Source: an uncultured Erysipelotrichaceae bacterium
Lineage (GTDB): Bacteria; Bacillota_I; Bacilli_A; Erysipelotrichales; Erysipelotrichaceae
Assembly: GCA_945877405.1 (NCBI GenBank)
Contig: CAMCSA010000001.1
Location: forward strand, 84,494 to 148,493
Direction: 5' to 3'
DNA: 64,000 nucleotides
The translations under genes were made by a program, and so were the position numbers. Below are positions 5,646 through 15,483 of this stretch, in pieces. Each line of letters opens with the position of its first letter. Position 1 is the stretch's first letter. The notes below the pieces were generated by a model. That model did not search any database and was not told where the DNA came from. It saw nothing but the letters and a program-made list of their open reading frames with translations.

Positions 5646-8567
5646 ATGAAAATCAATCATTCCCTTCTGGCAGATCCGATGATCTATCAGATCAACCGAC
5701 TTGATGCGGTTTCCTCTCATGCATTCTATGCAGATGAAAATGAAATGAAACAGAAGAAGTCTTCTTTTGTACACAGTCTGAATGGAACATGGAAGTTCCA
5801 TTATGCATGCAATCTGAATGAAATCACAGAAGAAGCCATTGATCCATCTTATGATGTATCCAATTGGGATGACATTCAGGTCCCAGGACATATACAGCTG
5901 CAGGGTTATGGAACACCGATGTATGTCAACCAGATTTACCCATGGTCTGGTAAAGAACAGGTTCTGCCAGGACAGATTCCTGTCAATAATCCGGTTGGAA
6001 CATATGTCACAACATTTGACAGCTCTGATCTTGTCAAAAACACCAGAACAAGACTTGTATTCCATGGTGCAGAATCTGCCATTGCAGTGTATGTCAATGG
6101 GGTCTTCATCGGTTACAGTGAAGACAGCTATACCCCTTCCATGTTTGACATCAGCGATACTGTCAGAAAAGGAGAAAACAGAATTACCGTATTTGTATAC
6201 AGATTCTCTTCTGGAAGCTGGCTGGAAGATCAGGACTACTGGCGATTCTCCGGTATCTGCAGAGATGTGGAATTACATAGTATTCCAGATGTTCACATCA
6301 ATCACATGCAGATTACAACGGATTTATCCAATCACTATACACAGGCTGATGTTCATATCAGAGCGGATATCATATCTGCAGGGAAATCAGATATTACCGT
6401 CAGACTGATGGACCATGGTGAAGTCATTGCGGAAGGAGATGGAACAGATCTTCTGTTCCATCTGGATCATCCACATCTTTGGTCAAGTGAAAACCCATAT
6501 CTGTATGATGTCATTGTAACAGCCTGCCAGAATGAAAAACCTGTGGAAACAGCACATACACGCATCGGAATCCGTGAATTCCGAATTGAAGATGGCATCA
6601 TGAAAATCAATGGAAAACGGATTGTATTCCATGGTGTCAACAGGCATGAATTCTGTGCCGAAAGCGGCAGAGTCGTATCCAGAGAAATGACACGGAATGA
6701 TCTGCAGATCATGAAGGATAACAACATCAATGCCGTTCGTACAAGTCATTACCCGAATTCAACCTTCCTGTATGACCTTTGTGATGAGATGGGGTTATAT
6801 GTCATTGATGAGACAAACCTGGAAACACATGGCACATGGAGTGAACTGTTTGATAAGGAAAACATCCTTCCAAATGACTTCCCACAATGGCATGATATCG
6901 TATTGGATCGAGGAAAATCCATGGTAAATAGAGACTTCAACCACCCTTCCATCATCATGTGGTCATGTGGCAATGAGTCATGGGGTGGAAAAAATATTTA
7001 TGATCTGAGCTGTATGTTCCACCAGATGGATTCACGCCGTCCTGTCCATTATGAAGGGATTCAGTGGGACAACCGCTATCCGGATACAAGTGATGTCGTA
7101 TCCACAATGTACACACCAGCCAAAGACATTGAAGAATACCTGAAGCAGCATGATGAAAAACCGTATATGCTTTGTGAATATGCCCATGCGATGGGAAATT
7201 CCTGCGGGGCATTAAGTGATTACACGGATCTTTCCGAGAAGTACCAACATTATCAGGGTGGGTTTATCTGGGATTTTGTGGATCAGGCATTATGGAAAGA
7301 TGGCAGACTCTGTTATGGCGGTGACTTTGCAGAACGTCCAAGTGATTATGATTTCTGTGGAGATGGCCTTCTGTTTGCCGATCGTACCATCACTCCAAAG
7401 ATGCAGGAAGTGAAATACTGTTATCAGTATGTCAGAATCAGCATGGATGAAAAAAAGATTCAGATCACAAACAGATATCTGTTTACTGATCTTTCCGCAT
7501 TCACATTTGTTGTGGAAAGAAGTGAAGAAGGAAAAACAGTTGAATCCATTCCATTTACTGTGCAGTGTGCACCGGATGAAACATCTGTCATTGACAATCC
7601 GTTTGATACCATCCATACCGATGTCCATACAGCTGTAACAGTGCGCATGTTGCAGGATGGTAAGGAATATGCTCACCAGCAGTATCTGTATCCATATACC
7701 GGAAAAACTTCTGTTTCTTCTGGCAGCATCACTGTCTGCGAGGACTTCCTGAATGTCGGCTTCCAGTGTGAAAACACAAGTATCATCTTTTCCAAGCAGA
7801 AAGGCCTTGTCAGCTGGAATGTCAATGGAAACGAACTGATCCGTGTTCCATTAAGACCAAACTTCTATCGTGCCCCAGTCAATAATGATGTGGAAAACGG
7901 TCATGGCTTCCGCTATGGACAGTGGCTTACAAATTCTCTGTATGCAAAAATGATCTATCGTGGTCATACAGCAGAAAGCCAGAGTGCCTCCATTATCTTT
8001 GACTGTGCACTGCCATCTGATCCGGATGTCTTTGTCACAATGCAGTATGACATCCATGGTGATGGTTCCCTGGATGTTGATGTCAGAGTTCCTGCAATTG
8101 AAGATCAGATTGAAATGCCATGCTTTGGTGTACTATGGAGAACCTATCCTCAATTGAATCATGTCGATTACATTGGCCTTGGTCCAGAAGAAAACATGAT
8201 AGACCGTAACAAAGGTGCTCTGTATGGAAGCTACAGTTACAAAGTCACAGAAAATGTCACTCCATATCTGTACCCACAGGAATGTGGTACAAGAACGAAA
8301 GTCACACAGTTCACCGTTTCTTCTGATCAGCATGGCATGACTTTCACATCAGACAATATGGAATTTTCAGTACTGCCATATACGCCATATGAACTCGAAC
8401 AGGCAGCACACCATGATGAGCTTCCACTTCCATATCAGACAGTTATCATGATCAATTCCATGCAGATGGGTGTTGGTGGTGATAATACATGGGGTGCAAG
8501 AACGCATGATGAATATCTGCTGACAAAACAATCCCATCATCTTTGTTTCACAGTAAAAGCCTGGTAA
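5646..8567 (+). CDS. lacZ: Beta-galactosidase, glycoside hydrolase family 2
   Basis: Hydrolyses terminal beta-D-galactosides such as lactose; cytoplasmic (no signal peptide). 973 residues with full LacZ architecture: jelly-roll sugar-binding domain (about 40-215, NGTWKFHY and GYSEDSYTPSMFDIS), immunoglobulin-like domain (220-310), TIM barrel (about 315-600), second beta domain, and the C-terminal beta-galactosidase small-chain domain (about 715-970). The acid/base is Glu444 in WSCGNESWGG and the nucleophile Glu511 in MLCEYAHAMGNS; the RTSHYP motif is at 365-370. No permease or regulator gene is adjacent. The start lacks a strong Shine-Dalgarno because the IscB element separates it from AAAGGAG at 4002. 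Translation probably depends on re-initiation after iscB (stop 5638-5640) or on a weak AGG at 5635. Confidence 0.96.
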   Translation: MKINHSLLADPMIYQINRLDAVSSHAFYADENEMKQKKSSFVHSLNGTWKFHYACNLNEITEEAIDPSYDVSNWDDIQVPGHIQLQGYGTPMYVNQIYPWSGKEQVLPGQIPVNNPVGTYVTTFDSSDLVKNTRTRLVFHGAESAIAVYVNGVFIGYSEDSYTPSMFDISDTVRKGENRITVFVYRFSSGSWLEDQDYWRFSGICRDVELHSIPDVHINHMQITTDLSNHYTQADVHIRADIISAGKSDITVRLMDHGEVIAEGDGTDLLFHLDHPHLWSSENPYLYDVIVTACQNEKPVETAHTRIGIREFRIEDGIMKINGKRIVFHGVNRHEFCAESGRVVSREMTRNDLQIMKDNNINAVRTSHYPNSTFLYDLCDEMGLYVIDETNLETHGTWSELFDKENILPNDFPQWHDIVLDRGKSMVNRDFNHPSIIMWSCGNESWGGKNIYDLSCMFHQMDSRRPVHYEGIQWDNRYPDTSDVVSTMYTPAKDIEEYLKQHDEKPYMLCEYAHAMGNSCGALSDYTDLSEKYQHYQGGFIWDFVDQALWKDGRLCYGGDFAERPSDYDFCGDGLLFADRTITPKMQEVKYCYQYVRISMDEKKIQITNRYLFTDLSAFTFVVERSEEGKTVESIPFTVQCAPDETSVIDNPFDTIHTDVHTAVTVRMLQDGKEYAHQQYLYPYTGKTSVSSGSITVCEDFLNVGFQCENTSIIFSKQKGLVSWNVNGNELIRVPLRPNFYRAPVNNDVENGHGFRYGQWLTNSLYAKMIYRGHTAESQSASIIFDCALPSDPDVFVTMQYDIHGDGSLDVDVRVPAIEDQIEMPCFGVLWRTYPQLNHVDYIGLGPEENMIDRNKGALYGSYSYKVTENVTPYLYPQECGTRTKVTQFTVSSDQHGMTFTSDNMEFSVLPYTPYELEQAAHHDELPLPYQTVIMINSMQMGVGGDNTWGARTHDEYLLTKQSHHLCFTVKAW

Positions 8568-8570
8568 TCA

Positions 8571-8605
8571 AAAAAAGGTCGATTATTTAAAAATCGATCT
8601 TTTTC
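8571..8605. terminator. Bidirectional terminator between lacZ and the esterase gene
   Basis: A-rich arm with GGTCGATT (8577-8584) pairs with AATCGATC (8592-8599), flanked by A6 on the left and T5 on the right. It can serve both converging genes. Confidence 0.85.
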
Positions 8606-9511
8606 TTATCTCATGAAATCTTCAATCAGTTCCATGATCTGTGGGGACCAGAACTCAGGGCCACCATGATCTGCACCATCAAGAATATACAGGCGTACAT
8701 CCTTACCGACTGATTTCAGTTTTTCATAAATAACAACACTGACTCTTGGATTGATGGTCCGATCTTTGGAACCATGGAACATCAGTACTTTCGGCAATAC
8801 CGTATCTGCTGAAACCTGACATTCAACAGACATGTATTCGCATAGTTCAGGATGTTCTTTCAGATTCACACCGCCCATTGCCTTTCCTTCCGGACTGTCA
8901 GGCATGTGATGATTCTGAGTGGATGGCATTCCATCATCCAGCATCATACTGGAAGCACCATAGAATGAGATGATTCCCTTTACATCTGCATCAGTTCCCG
9001 GATACAGGTTGGTTGTGGCATCGTCATCTTTGAAAATCTGAGAAAACATCGCAGCATGTCCTCCCGATGAATCCCCACCAACATACATTCTAGATGTATC
9101 CACATGATACTCATCTGCATGCAGTTTCATAAAACGGATGGCATTCCGTGTATCCAGTGGCATGGCTGGAAATGGTGCAATTCCGGAATGTCTGTACTCG
9201 ACAATCGCAACAACATATCCCTTTTCAGCAAATCGGGCAAGCATGCCGATTTTGGCACACAGATTCTGTCTGAACCACGCGGAACCCTGTACATATACAA
9301 GGCATGGATAACGAAGATCCATATTGTTTCTGTTTCTTGATGCAGGTGTAATGATCTGCAGATGCAGTGTCGTTCCATCCACACAGCAGTATGGAACATC
9401 CGTCCATGTATACGTACCAGCTTCATCCCCACTTGTAGGAAGATGAATGACGCCTTCCACTTCTTCCTCAAAGGAAGGATATTGTTCATAACTCCAGTCT
9501 TTGATTTCCAT
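8606..9511 (-). CDS. Alpha/beta hydrolase (esterase/lipase, HSL/BD-FAE-like)
   Basis: Serine hydrolase probably acting on short carboxylic esters; substrate not determinable. 301 residues. The catalytic triad is visible: Ser148 in GGDSSGGH, Asp250 in HGSKDRTINP and His282 in DGADHGG. The oxyanion-hole region usually written HGGG is replaced by VQGSAWF (74-80), as in the acetyl-esterase/BD-FAE branch. No signal peptide is seen, so it is cytoplasmic. It is a single gene convergent with lacZ; its start follows AGGAGAATAAC. It could act on acetylated sugars taken up together with galactosides, but that is speculation from position. Confidence 0.85.
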   Translation of the reverse strand: MEIKDWSYEQYPSFEEEVEGVIHLPTSGDEAGTYTWTDVPYCCVDGTTLHLQIITPASRNRNNMDLRYPCLVYVQGSAWFRQNLCAKIGMLARFAEKGYVVAIVEYRHSGIAPFPAMPLDTRNAIRFMKLHADEYHVDTSRMYVGGDSSGGHAAMFSQIFKDDDATTNLYPGTDADVKGIISFYGASSMMLDDGMPSTQNHHMPDSPEGKAMGGVNLKEHPELCEYMSVECQVSADTVLPKVLMFHGSKDRTINPRVSVVIYEKLKSVGKDVRLYILDGADHGGPEFWSPQIMELIEDFMR

Positions 9512-9555
9512 GTTATTCTCCTGATTCTTATACAGTATTATAGCGAAGTACCCAC

Positions 9556-9589
9556 AAACAAAAAAGAAGAATATGTTTCCATACTCTTC
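9556..9589 (-). terminator. Terminator of the suf operon
   Basis: Minus-strand stem GAAGAGTATG (9589-9580) with CATATTCTTC (9575-9566), followed by a T-rich tract; it begins immediately after the sufB stop. Confidence 0.9.
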
Positions 9590-10999
9590 TTAACCGATTG
9601 AATCTGACATATCGATCTTGAGCAGCTGATTGAGCTCGACTGCATATTCCATCGGAAGCTCTCTTGTGAAAGGCTCCAGGAATCCCATGATGATCATTTC
9701 TGTTGCCTGCTGTTCCGACAGACCTCTGCTCATCAGATAAAACAGCTCATCTTCTGAAATACGGGATACCTTAGCCTCATGTTCAATGATCGATGTGGCA
9801 TTATGATTCACATTGAGAGGAATCGTATCACTGCGTGATCTGTTATCCAGAATCAGCGTATCACATTCAATCTTCGCACGGGATCCATCTGCTTTAGGGC
9901 CCATTGTAATCCAGTCACGGAAGTTTGTCACACCACCATTTCTGGAAATGGATTTGGATACGATGCTGGAGCTTGTATGAGGAGCAAGATGAATCATCTT
10001 GGCACCTGTATCCTGATACTGGTTTCGTGAACCGACCGCAATGGATACACATAAGCCCCTTGCATATTCACCTGCCAGAATGCAGGCAGGATATTTCATG
10101 GAGATCCTGGAACCGATATTACCGTCAATCCATTCCATCGTTCCACCCTCTTCAACCTTAGCACGTTTTGTAACAAGGTTGAGAATGTTGGAAGACCAGT
10201 TCTGCACAGAAGAATAACGGCACTTGGCTCCTTTTCCGACGAACACTTCAACAACACCTGCATGCATGGAATCCTTGGAGTACTGTGGTGCCGTACATCC
10301 TTCCACATAGGAACATTCCGCACCATCATCAACAATGATAATAGAACGTTCAAACTGTCCCATGGCTTCAGAATTGATTCTGAAATAGGACTGTAATGGT
10401 TTCTCTACCTTGACTCCCTTTGGCACATAGATAAAGGAACCACCTGACCACACAGCAGCATTCAAAGCCGCCAGCTTATTGTCACTTGCAGGAACAATCG
10501 TAGAGAAATACTTTCTGAAAAGATCCGGGTATTCCTTTAATGCAGAGTCTATATCCAGAAAGATTACCCCTTTGGAAACAAGTTCATCCAGCATGTTGTG
10601 ATACACAGCTTCAGATTCATACTGTGTTGTTACACCAGCCAGATATTTCCGTTCTGCTTCCGGAATACCGAGCTTTTCGAATGTATTCTTAACTTCTTCC
10701 GGAACATCATCCCAGCTTTTTTCTGAGTCCTGAGATACTTTTCTGTAATAGGTAAAATCCTGAAAATCAATCTCAGAAAGATCCGGTCCCCAATCCGGCA
10801 TATCCATCTTGACAAATGTATGGTATGCCTTGACTCTGTATTCACACATCCATTCCGGTTCGTTTTTATAGGCGGAAATCTGACGGACAACCTGTTCACT
10901 CAGTCCCTTCCCGGTATCCAGTACAGCCTGGATGTCATCATGGAAACCATATCTGTATTCATCCTGGGAAGCGAGAATATCCTTGTTGTTATCTGACAT
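9590..10999 (-). CDS. sufB: Fe-S cluster assembly scaffold SufB
   Basis: Core of the SufBCD scaffold on which Fe-S clusters are built from SufS/SufU sulphur; cytoplasmic. 469 residues from the ATG at 10999, which overlaps the last base of the sufU stop (TGATG) and follows GAGGAAAAG; an upstream in-frame ATG within sufU is less likely. Seen: the family core [24 protein letters not shown] block (206-225), [12 protein letters not shown] with the conserved cysteine, [16 protein letters not shown] and the C-terminal [27 protein letters not shown]. Last gene of sufCDSUB. It provides clusters that nifJ in this window would need. Confidence 0.97.
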   Translation of the reverse strand: MSDNNKDILASQDEYRYGFHDDIQAVLDTGKGLSEQVVRQISAYKNEPEWMCEYRVKAYHTFVKMDMPDWGPDLSEIDFQDFTYYRKVSQDSEKSWDDVPEEVKNTFEKLGIPEAERKYLAGVTTQYESEAVYHNMLDELVSKGVIFLDIDSALKEYPDLFRKYFSTIVPASDNKLAALNAAVWSGGSFIYVPKGVKVEKPLQSYFRINSEAMGQFERSIIIVDDGAECSYVEGCTAPQYSKDSMHAGVVEVFVGKGAKCRYSSVQNWSSNILNLVTKRAKVEEGGTMEWIDGNIGSRISMKYPACILAGEYARGLCVSIAVGSRNQYQDTGAKMIHLAPHTSSSIVSKSISRNGGVTNFRDWITMGPKADGSRAKIECDTLILDNRSRSDTIPLNVNHNATSIIEHEAKVSRISEDELFYLMSRGLSEQQATEMIIMGFLEPFTRELPMEYAVELNQLLKIDMSDSIG

Positions 11000-11451
11000 C
11001 ACTTTTCCTCGCTTTCCTCGATCATCTGAGAAATTGCCTTCCATCCGATCGTTGCACATTTGATCCGGTTTGCCTGACGGTAAACATTTTTCAAAGCAAC
11101 TGCTTCTTCCAGCATCTCTTCATCGTATGGCTTTCCATCTGTCATATTCATATATTCATGAATGATCTGCTTAGCTTCATCGATCGTCTTACCGATCAGC
11201 AGATCCGTCATCATCGATGTGGAAGCCGTTGAAATCGTGCATGCAACTCCATCAAAACGGATATCTCTGATCACACCGTTTTCAATCACGGACTGTACGG
11301 TAATATCATCAATACAGCTGTCAGATGCCATATGTACACTTCTGAAGGTACCATCCTGCATCAAGTGATGATTGTGCGGATACTGATAATGATCCAGAAT
11401 CAGCTCTCTAAGAACTTCCGGATCCGCTAATAATGACTTTTCATTTTCCAT
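10999..11451 (-). CDS. sufU: SUF sulphur-transfer protein SufU
   Basis: Zinc-dependent sulphurtransferase that takes persulphide sulphur from SufS and passes it to SufBCD. 150 residues. The zinc/sulphur-relay residues are visible: Cys and Asp in DSCIDD, Cys in [13 protein letters not shown] and Cys in RIKCATIGW; the insertion typical of SufU rather than IscU ([26 protein letters not shown]) is present. Ten bases after sufS. Cytoplasmic. Confidence 0.95.
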   Translation of the reverse strand: MENEKSLLADPEVLRELILDHYQYPHNHHLMQDGTFRSVHMASDSCIDDITVQSVIENGVIRDIRFDGVACTISTASTSMMTDLLIGKTIDEAKQIIHEYMNMTDGKPYDEEMLEEAVALKNVYRQANRIKCATIGWKAISQMIEESEEK

Positions 11452-11461
11452 ATGTTACCTC

Positions 11462-12679
11462 CTAGAAGAATATGCCTACAGCATTTTCCAAAGATATTTC
11501 TGCAGCAGCTTTGACAAAACGATCTACTTCTTCCTTTGTATTGTAGAAATACAGGGAAGCACGGATGCTTTGATCCGTACCGGTGATCTCATGGAGTATC
11601 TTGGCACAGTGATTACCGGATCTGACCGCAATATTCTGACTTGCCAGATACCCAGCTGCATCCTGGGCAAAAACACCTTTTGCGTTGAATGTGATCGGTC
11701 CGGATGCATTATCCGGATTCAGCAGTTCAATATTGTCCAGCTGTTTCATCTTTTCCACAAAATACGCACGCAGCTGTTTTTCATAAGCTTCAATCTCATC
11801 CATACCGATACTCATCAGATAGTCAATGGCAGCACCCATTCCGATGATACCTTCAATATTCGGTGTACCAGCCTCAAAACGGACCGGTGGATTTTTATAG
11901 ATGACTTCTCCATCCTTATTGAAACGGGCATTCATATCGCCCCCCTCAAATACAGGAACAAGATCATTCAGAAGCTGCTTTTTCCCATACAGAACTCCAA
12001 CACCTCCAGGTCCACACATCTTATGTGCAGAAAAACCATAGAAATCAACATCCAAATCTTTTACATCAACCTTCATGTGTGGTACAGCCTGTGCACCATC
12101 CACCACGACGATTGCTCCATAACGGTGTGCAATTTCTGCAATCTCCTTAATCGGATTGACGGAGCCAAGTACATTTGTGACATGTGCCAAGGCTACGATT
12201 CTGACCCCTTCATGCATGGCCTTTTCAAAATCAGATACGGAAATGTTTGCCTGAGAGTCGGTTGGTACATATTCAATGCGTATTCCATGATCACGTGCCA
12301 GGGCAAACCATGGAAGCAGATCACTGGCATGTTCTGCCATGGATGTCAATACGACATCCCCCTGCTTTAATGTATGTGCAAGACCAAGTGAAACCTGATT
12401 GAGCGAATGCGATATGTTATGTGTATAAATGACTTCCTCAGGATCGCAGTTGATAAAGCCTGCAACCTTTTTCCGACAGCCATCGTACAGTCTGTCATTC
12501 AGTGCCGCAATATCATAATCGCCACGATGAACATTGGATGTATGGTGGGTATAAAAACGTGTCACAGCATCAATGACACACTGCGGTTTCAAGGAAGTAG
12601 CAGCAGAATCAAAATAGATCAGTCCCGGGTTATTGGCAAACATCGGGAAATCATTCCGGATCTTTTCAACATCGATCAT
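11462..12679 (-). CDS. sufS: Cysteine desulfurase SufS
   Basis: PLP-dependent group II cysteine desulfurase: removes sulphur from L-cysteine as an enzyme persulphide for Fe-S assembly. 405 residues. Seen: N-terminal FDSAATSLKP, the PLP-binding VVVDGAQAVPHM, the Schiff-base lysine in FYGFSAHKMCGP, and the active cysteine in RSGNHCAKIL near residue 358. It overlaps sufD by four bases and shares its operon, with SufU as sulphur acceptor. Confidence 0.97.
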   Translation of the reverse strand: MIDVEKIRNDFPMFANNPGLIYFDSAATSLKPQCVIDAVTRFYTHHTSNVHRGDYDIAALNDRLYDGCRKKVAGFINCDPEEVIYTHNISHSLNQVSLGLAHTLKQGDVVLTSMAEHASDLLPWFALARDHGIRIEYVPTDSQANISVSDFEKAMHEGVRIVALAHVTNVLGSVNPIKEIAEIAHRYGAIVVVDGAQAVPHMKVDVKDLDVDFYGFSAHKMCGPGGVGVLYGKKQLLNDLVPVFEGGDMNARFNKDGEVIYKNPPVRFEAGTPNIEGIIGMGAAIDYLMSIGMDEIEAYEKQLRAYFVEKMKQLDNIELLNPDNASGPITFNAKGVFAQDAAGYLASQNIAVRSGNHCAKILHEITGTDQSIRASLYFYNTKEEVDRFVKAAAEISLENAVGIFF

Positions 12680-13473
12680 AATTCTGCCATCTCCTTTTCC
12701 AGCTGTTCTCTCAGTTTCCCTTTCAGTGTTTCATCTGCGATCGTATCGACAATCGGCAGAAGATAACCGGTTGAGATCAGAGAAATACACTGACTGAGGG
12801 AAAGCCCTCTTGTCTGCATGTAATACAGATGGTCAGGATCCACACTTCCCATGGACATGGCATGAGAAGCCTGTACATCATCTTCATCAATCAGCAGTTC
12901 CGGTACGATTGTGGCATGCTGACCTGGTTCAAAGGAAAGTGCACGGGATGTCTGATGAGACTGTGATCCATGAGCACCCTTGACAATCTTACCTACCGCA
13001 TCAATGTTCAGGTTTCCCCCTTCCATCATGACAGCAAAGTTCTTCATGTTTCCATTTGTATGCGGTGCATAGTTAATGACTTCAATCACATAATCCTTGC
13101 GGTCTTTGACAAGGGAGGCACTGGATACAAGCGCATTTGCACCAGGCTGGCGTAAAGCAACCTGTACATGGCGTTTCATTGAGGCTGGATTGACTTCCCC
13201 ATAGGCAACGGAAAGATCCCCATCTTTCATGACGATATGGCTTTCTTCCACCTGCAGATGGGAACTGCTCTCATTCCAAAACAGAAAGGATACATGTCTG
13301 CCTTGTTCCGTAAAACTGCTGATCTTTAATGACCTGCAGGCAACAATACGTACAAAAACCTCGCAATCGACATCACAGGTAAAGGAAAGATTCAGATCAC
13401 GGATGGAATCAATGATGAATTCATTCAGTCCTTCCTGCAGGATGATATCTTCATTACAGCGGATGGTCTTCAT
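12676..13473 (-). CDS. sufD: SufD-like scaffold subunit, short form
   Basis: Partner of SufB and SufC in the cluster-building scaffold. Only 265 residues against about 430 for Bacillus SufD: the beta-helix core (SLVKDRKDYVIEVINYAPHTNGNMKNFAVM) and the C-terminal block (DPDHLYYMQTRGLSLSQCISLISTGYLLPIVD) are kept, while the N-terminal helical domain is missing. The position between sufC and sufS, with overlaps of four bases on both sides, supports the call. The short form looks native rather than truncated because the start coincides with the sufC stop (ATGA). Confidence 0.88.
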   Translation of the reverse strand: MKTIRCNEDIILQEGLNEFIIDSIRDLNLSFTCDVDCEVFVRIVACRSLKISSFTEQGRHVSFLFWNESSSHLQVEESHIVMKDGDLSVAYGEVNPASMKRHVQVALRQPGANALVSSASLVKDRKDYVIEVINYAPHTNGNMKNFAVMMEGGNLNIDAVGKIVKGAHGSQSHQTSRALSFEPGQHATIVPELLIDEDDVQASHAMSMGSVDPDHLYYMQTRGLSLSQCISLISTGYLLPIVDTIADETLKGKLREQLEKEMAEL

Positions 13474-14315
13474 TTACTGCCTTCACTTTCTGCAGCAACT
13501 CTGATGGCACAGCTGCCAAGTACACCGCCATTGTTTTTCTTTGTTGAATCTGCTTCTGCAGCTGGCTGTACATTGTATTCTCTGTAAATCCAGTCATAAC
13601 CTTCCGCATCAATGCGGTCAGCAACAGATGCATCCCCTTCCAGAACGATTCTGCCATCGACAAGTACATGCGTATATGTCGGTTTGATCAGCTGATAGAA
13701 ACGTTCATAGTGAGATACAACAATCATGGACATGCCGTTTTCTTCACGCATGCGATTCAGCGCATCCGCAACAATATGAAGAGCATCCACATCAAGACCA
13801 GAGTCGATTTCATCCAGCATGGATAAAGACGGTTTCAGCATTTCCATCTGTACAATCTCATTTCTCTTCTTTTCGCCACCGGAGAAGCCTTCATTGAGGA
13901 ATCTGTGTGCCAGGTCTTCTTTCATCTGCAGATCCTTGATCGTCTTTTCCATTGCCTTGATGAAACGGAATAACGGAACAGGCTTTTCACTTCTTGCATT
14001 CATTGCCGCACGAAGGAAGTCACTGTTTGTAACACCAGGGATTTCCTGTGGATACTGCATGGCTAAAAATACACCGGCAATGGAACGTTCATTGACCGGC
14101 ATGGCAAGCAGATCCTTTCCATCATATTCAATGCTGCCCTGCGTGACTGTATATTTCGGATTACCCATAATCGCAGCAAGCAGAGTGGACTTGCCGTTAC
14201 CGTTAGGACCCATTAATGCATGGACCTCATTTTCGTTGACAGTCAGATCCACACCTTTTAATATTTCTTTTCCTTCAACAGATACGTGAAGGTTTTTTAT
14301 AACGAGTGATTTCAT
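13470..14315 (-). CDS. sufC: SUF ABC ATPase SufC
   Basis: ATPase that drives conformational change of SufBD during cluster formation; not a transporter. 281 residues: Walker A GPNGNGKST (about 36-44), Q-loop MQYPQEIPGV, signature FSGGEKKRNE (about 144), Walker B LSMLDEIDSGLD with the H-loop VVSHYERF. The family usually ends near residue 250; here a polar tail of about 30 residues (after EYNVQP) follows, of unknown role. First gene of the operon. A candidate -10 (TATAAT, minus strand 14348-14343) lies just upstream, with no clear -35. Confidence 0.96.
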   Translation of the reverse strand: MKSLVIKNLHVSVEGKEILKGVDLTVNENEVHALMGPNGNGKSTLLAAIMGNPKYTVTQGSIEYDGKDLLAMPVNERSIAGVFLAMQYPQEIPGVTNSDFLRAAMNARSEKPVPLFRFIKAMEKTIKDLQMKEDLAHRFLNEGFSGGEKKRNEIVQMEMLKPSLSMLDEIDSGLDVDALHIVADALNRMREENGMSMIVVSHYERFYQLIKPTYTHVLVDGRIVLEGDASVADRIDAEGYDWIYREYNVQPAAEADSTKKNNGGVLGSCAIRVAAESEGSK

Positions 14316-14438
14316 TCCGTAAATACCTCTTTTCCGGCAGAAATTATATCATTATTTTTTCATAAAGTCTTTGAATACGATTATCTGCCATGTAAAGTGT
14401 GAACAGAAACTGAAGATTCCAAATAATGCCAGCATAAA

Positions 14439-14467
14439 TTGAATTTCAATATAACTTGTCCTATAAT
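14439..14467 (+). promoter_or_regulatory. Sigma-A promoter of the foldase genes
   Basis: TTGAAT (14439-14444), a 17-base spacer and TATAAT (14462-14467), 27 bases before the ATG at 14495. Confidence 0.8.
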
Positions 14468-14494
14468 AGGATGGCTATTAATTCAGGAGGAAAT

Positions 14495-15472
14495 ATGGGC
14501 AAATTTCTTAAAAAGAACTGGTTTGTCGTACTGCTTACACTGTGCTTTACGGCAATCATCACGTTCTATATCTATGATACAAATAAAGATAAACTGAAGG
14601 GCAAGACAGTAGATGGAGAAGATGTGGTATATGAAGTAGATGGCGAAGACAAGACAGCTTCTGCCTTCTATGATGAACTGTATCAGAAGAATGGTACATC
14701 CAATCTGATCACACTGTTTAAAAAAGCAGTTGCGGATGCATCCGTATCCACGACTTCCACAATCAAGGAAACAGCCTCTTCTCAGGCTGCATCCATCCGT
14801 TCCAGCTATCAGTCTTCCTATGGTTCATCCTATGAATCCTATCTGCAGTCTGACCTGTTATCCACAGGTTATGCGGATCTGGAAGAATATCTGATCGAAC
14901 AACAGAAAATCAACCAGGTTTCTGCCGACTATGCAAAAGCGCACTTTGATGAACTTTCCATCCGTCAGGTCAGCTACATCCTCATCAAGTTTGATGATAC
15001 AAGCAATCCGACAGATGAACCGACAGAAGCAGAACAGGAAAAGATGAATTCCGTTGATGCCGCATTCAAGGAAGGCAAATCCTTCGCAGATGTCGCAATT
15101 GAATTCTCTGAAGATACATCAACAGCTTCCACTGGTGGTGATCTTGGTGTCATTGACAAGAACTCTTCTGCACTCGATACCAATTTCCTGGAAGCATCCC
15201 TTGCATTAAAGGAAGGTGAAGTATCTGAATGGGTCAGATCCGATTCCTTCGGTTACTTCAAGATTATGGTAACAGCAGCTACTCCAGAAACACTGGAAGC
15301 AAATAATCCTTCTTCTGATCCATACGTATCACTCGTTCAGAACTACGATACAACATTGGAAAACACAGCAATCTGGGCAAAGGCATCTGAGCTTGGCATT
15401 GATTTTTCCGGAAATGAAGAAGTTGAAACAGCGGTCAAGAAGTATTTCAACATCACTGAAGATGGAGAGTAA
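14495..15472 (+). CDS. Membrane-anchored parvulin-type peptidyl-prolyl isomerase (PrsA-like foldase)
   Basis: Likely folds exported proteins at the outer face of the membrane. 325 residues. The start at 14495 follows CAGGAGGAAAT; an in-frame ATG 13 codons upstream overlaps the -10 element and is rejected. It has an N-terminal signal-anchor helix (about 8-27) without a lipobox cysteine, a coiled low-complexity Ser-rich stretch (about 80-115), and a parvulin domain from about residue 150: IRQVSYILIKF, SFADVAIEFSEDTSTASTGGDLGVI, EGEVSEWVRSDSFGYFKI. The conserved parvulin core is recognisable. Followed after 11 bases by a second PrsA-like lipoprotein gene. Confidence 0.88.
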   Translation: MGKFLKKNWFVVLLTLCFTAIITFYIYDTNKDKLKGKTVDGEDVVYEVDGEDKTASAFYDELYQKNGTSNLITLFKKAVADASVSTTSTIKETASSQAASIRSSYQSSYGSSYESYLQSDLLSTGYADLEEYLIEQQKINQVSADYAKAHFDELSIRQVSYILIKFDDTSNPTDEPTEAEQEKMNSVDAAFKEGKSFADVAIEFSEDTSTASTGGDLGVIDKNSSALDTNFLEASLALKEGEVSEWVRSDSFGYFKIMVTAATPETLEANNPSSDPYVSLVQNYDTTLENTAIWAKASELGIDFSGNEEVETAVKKYFNITEDGE

Positions 15473-15483
15473 GGAGGAAACAT

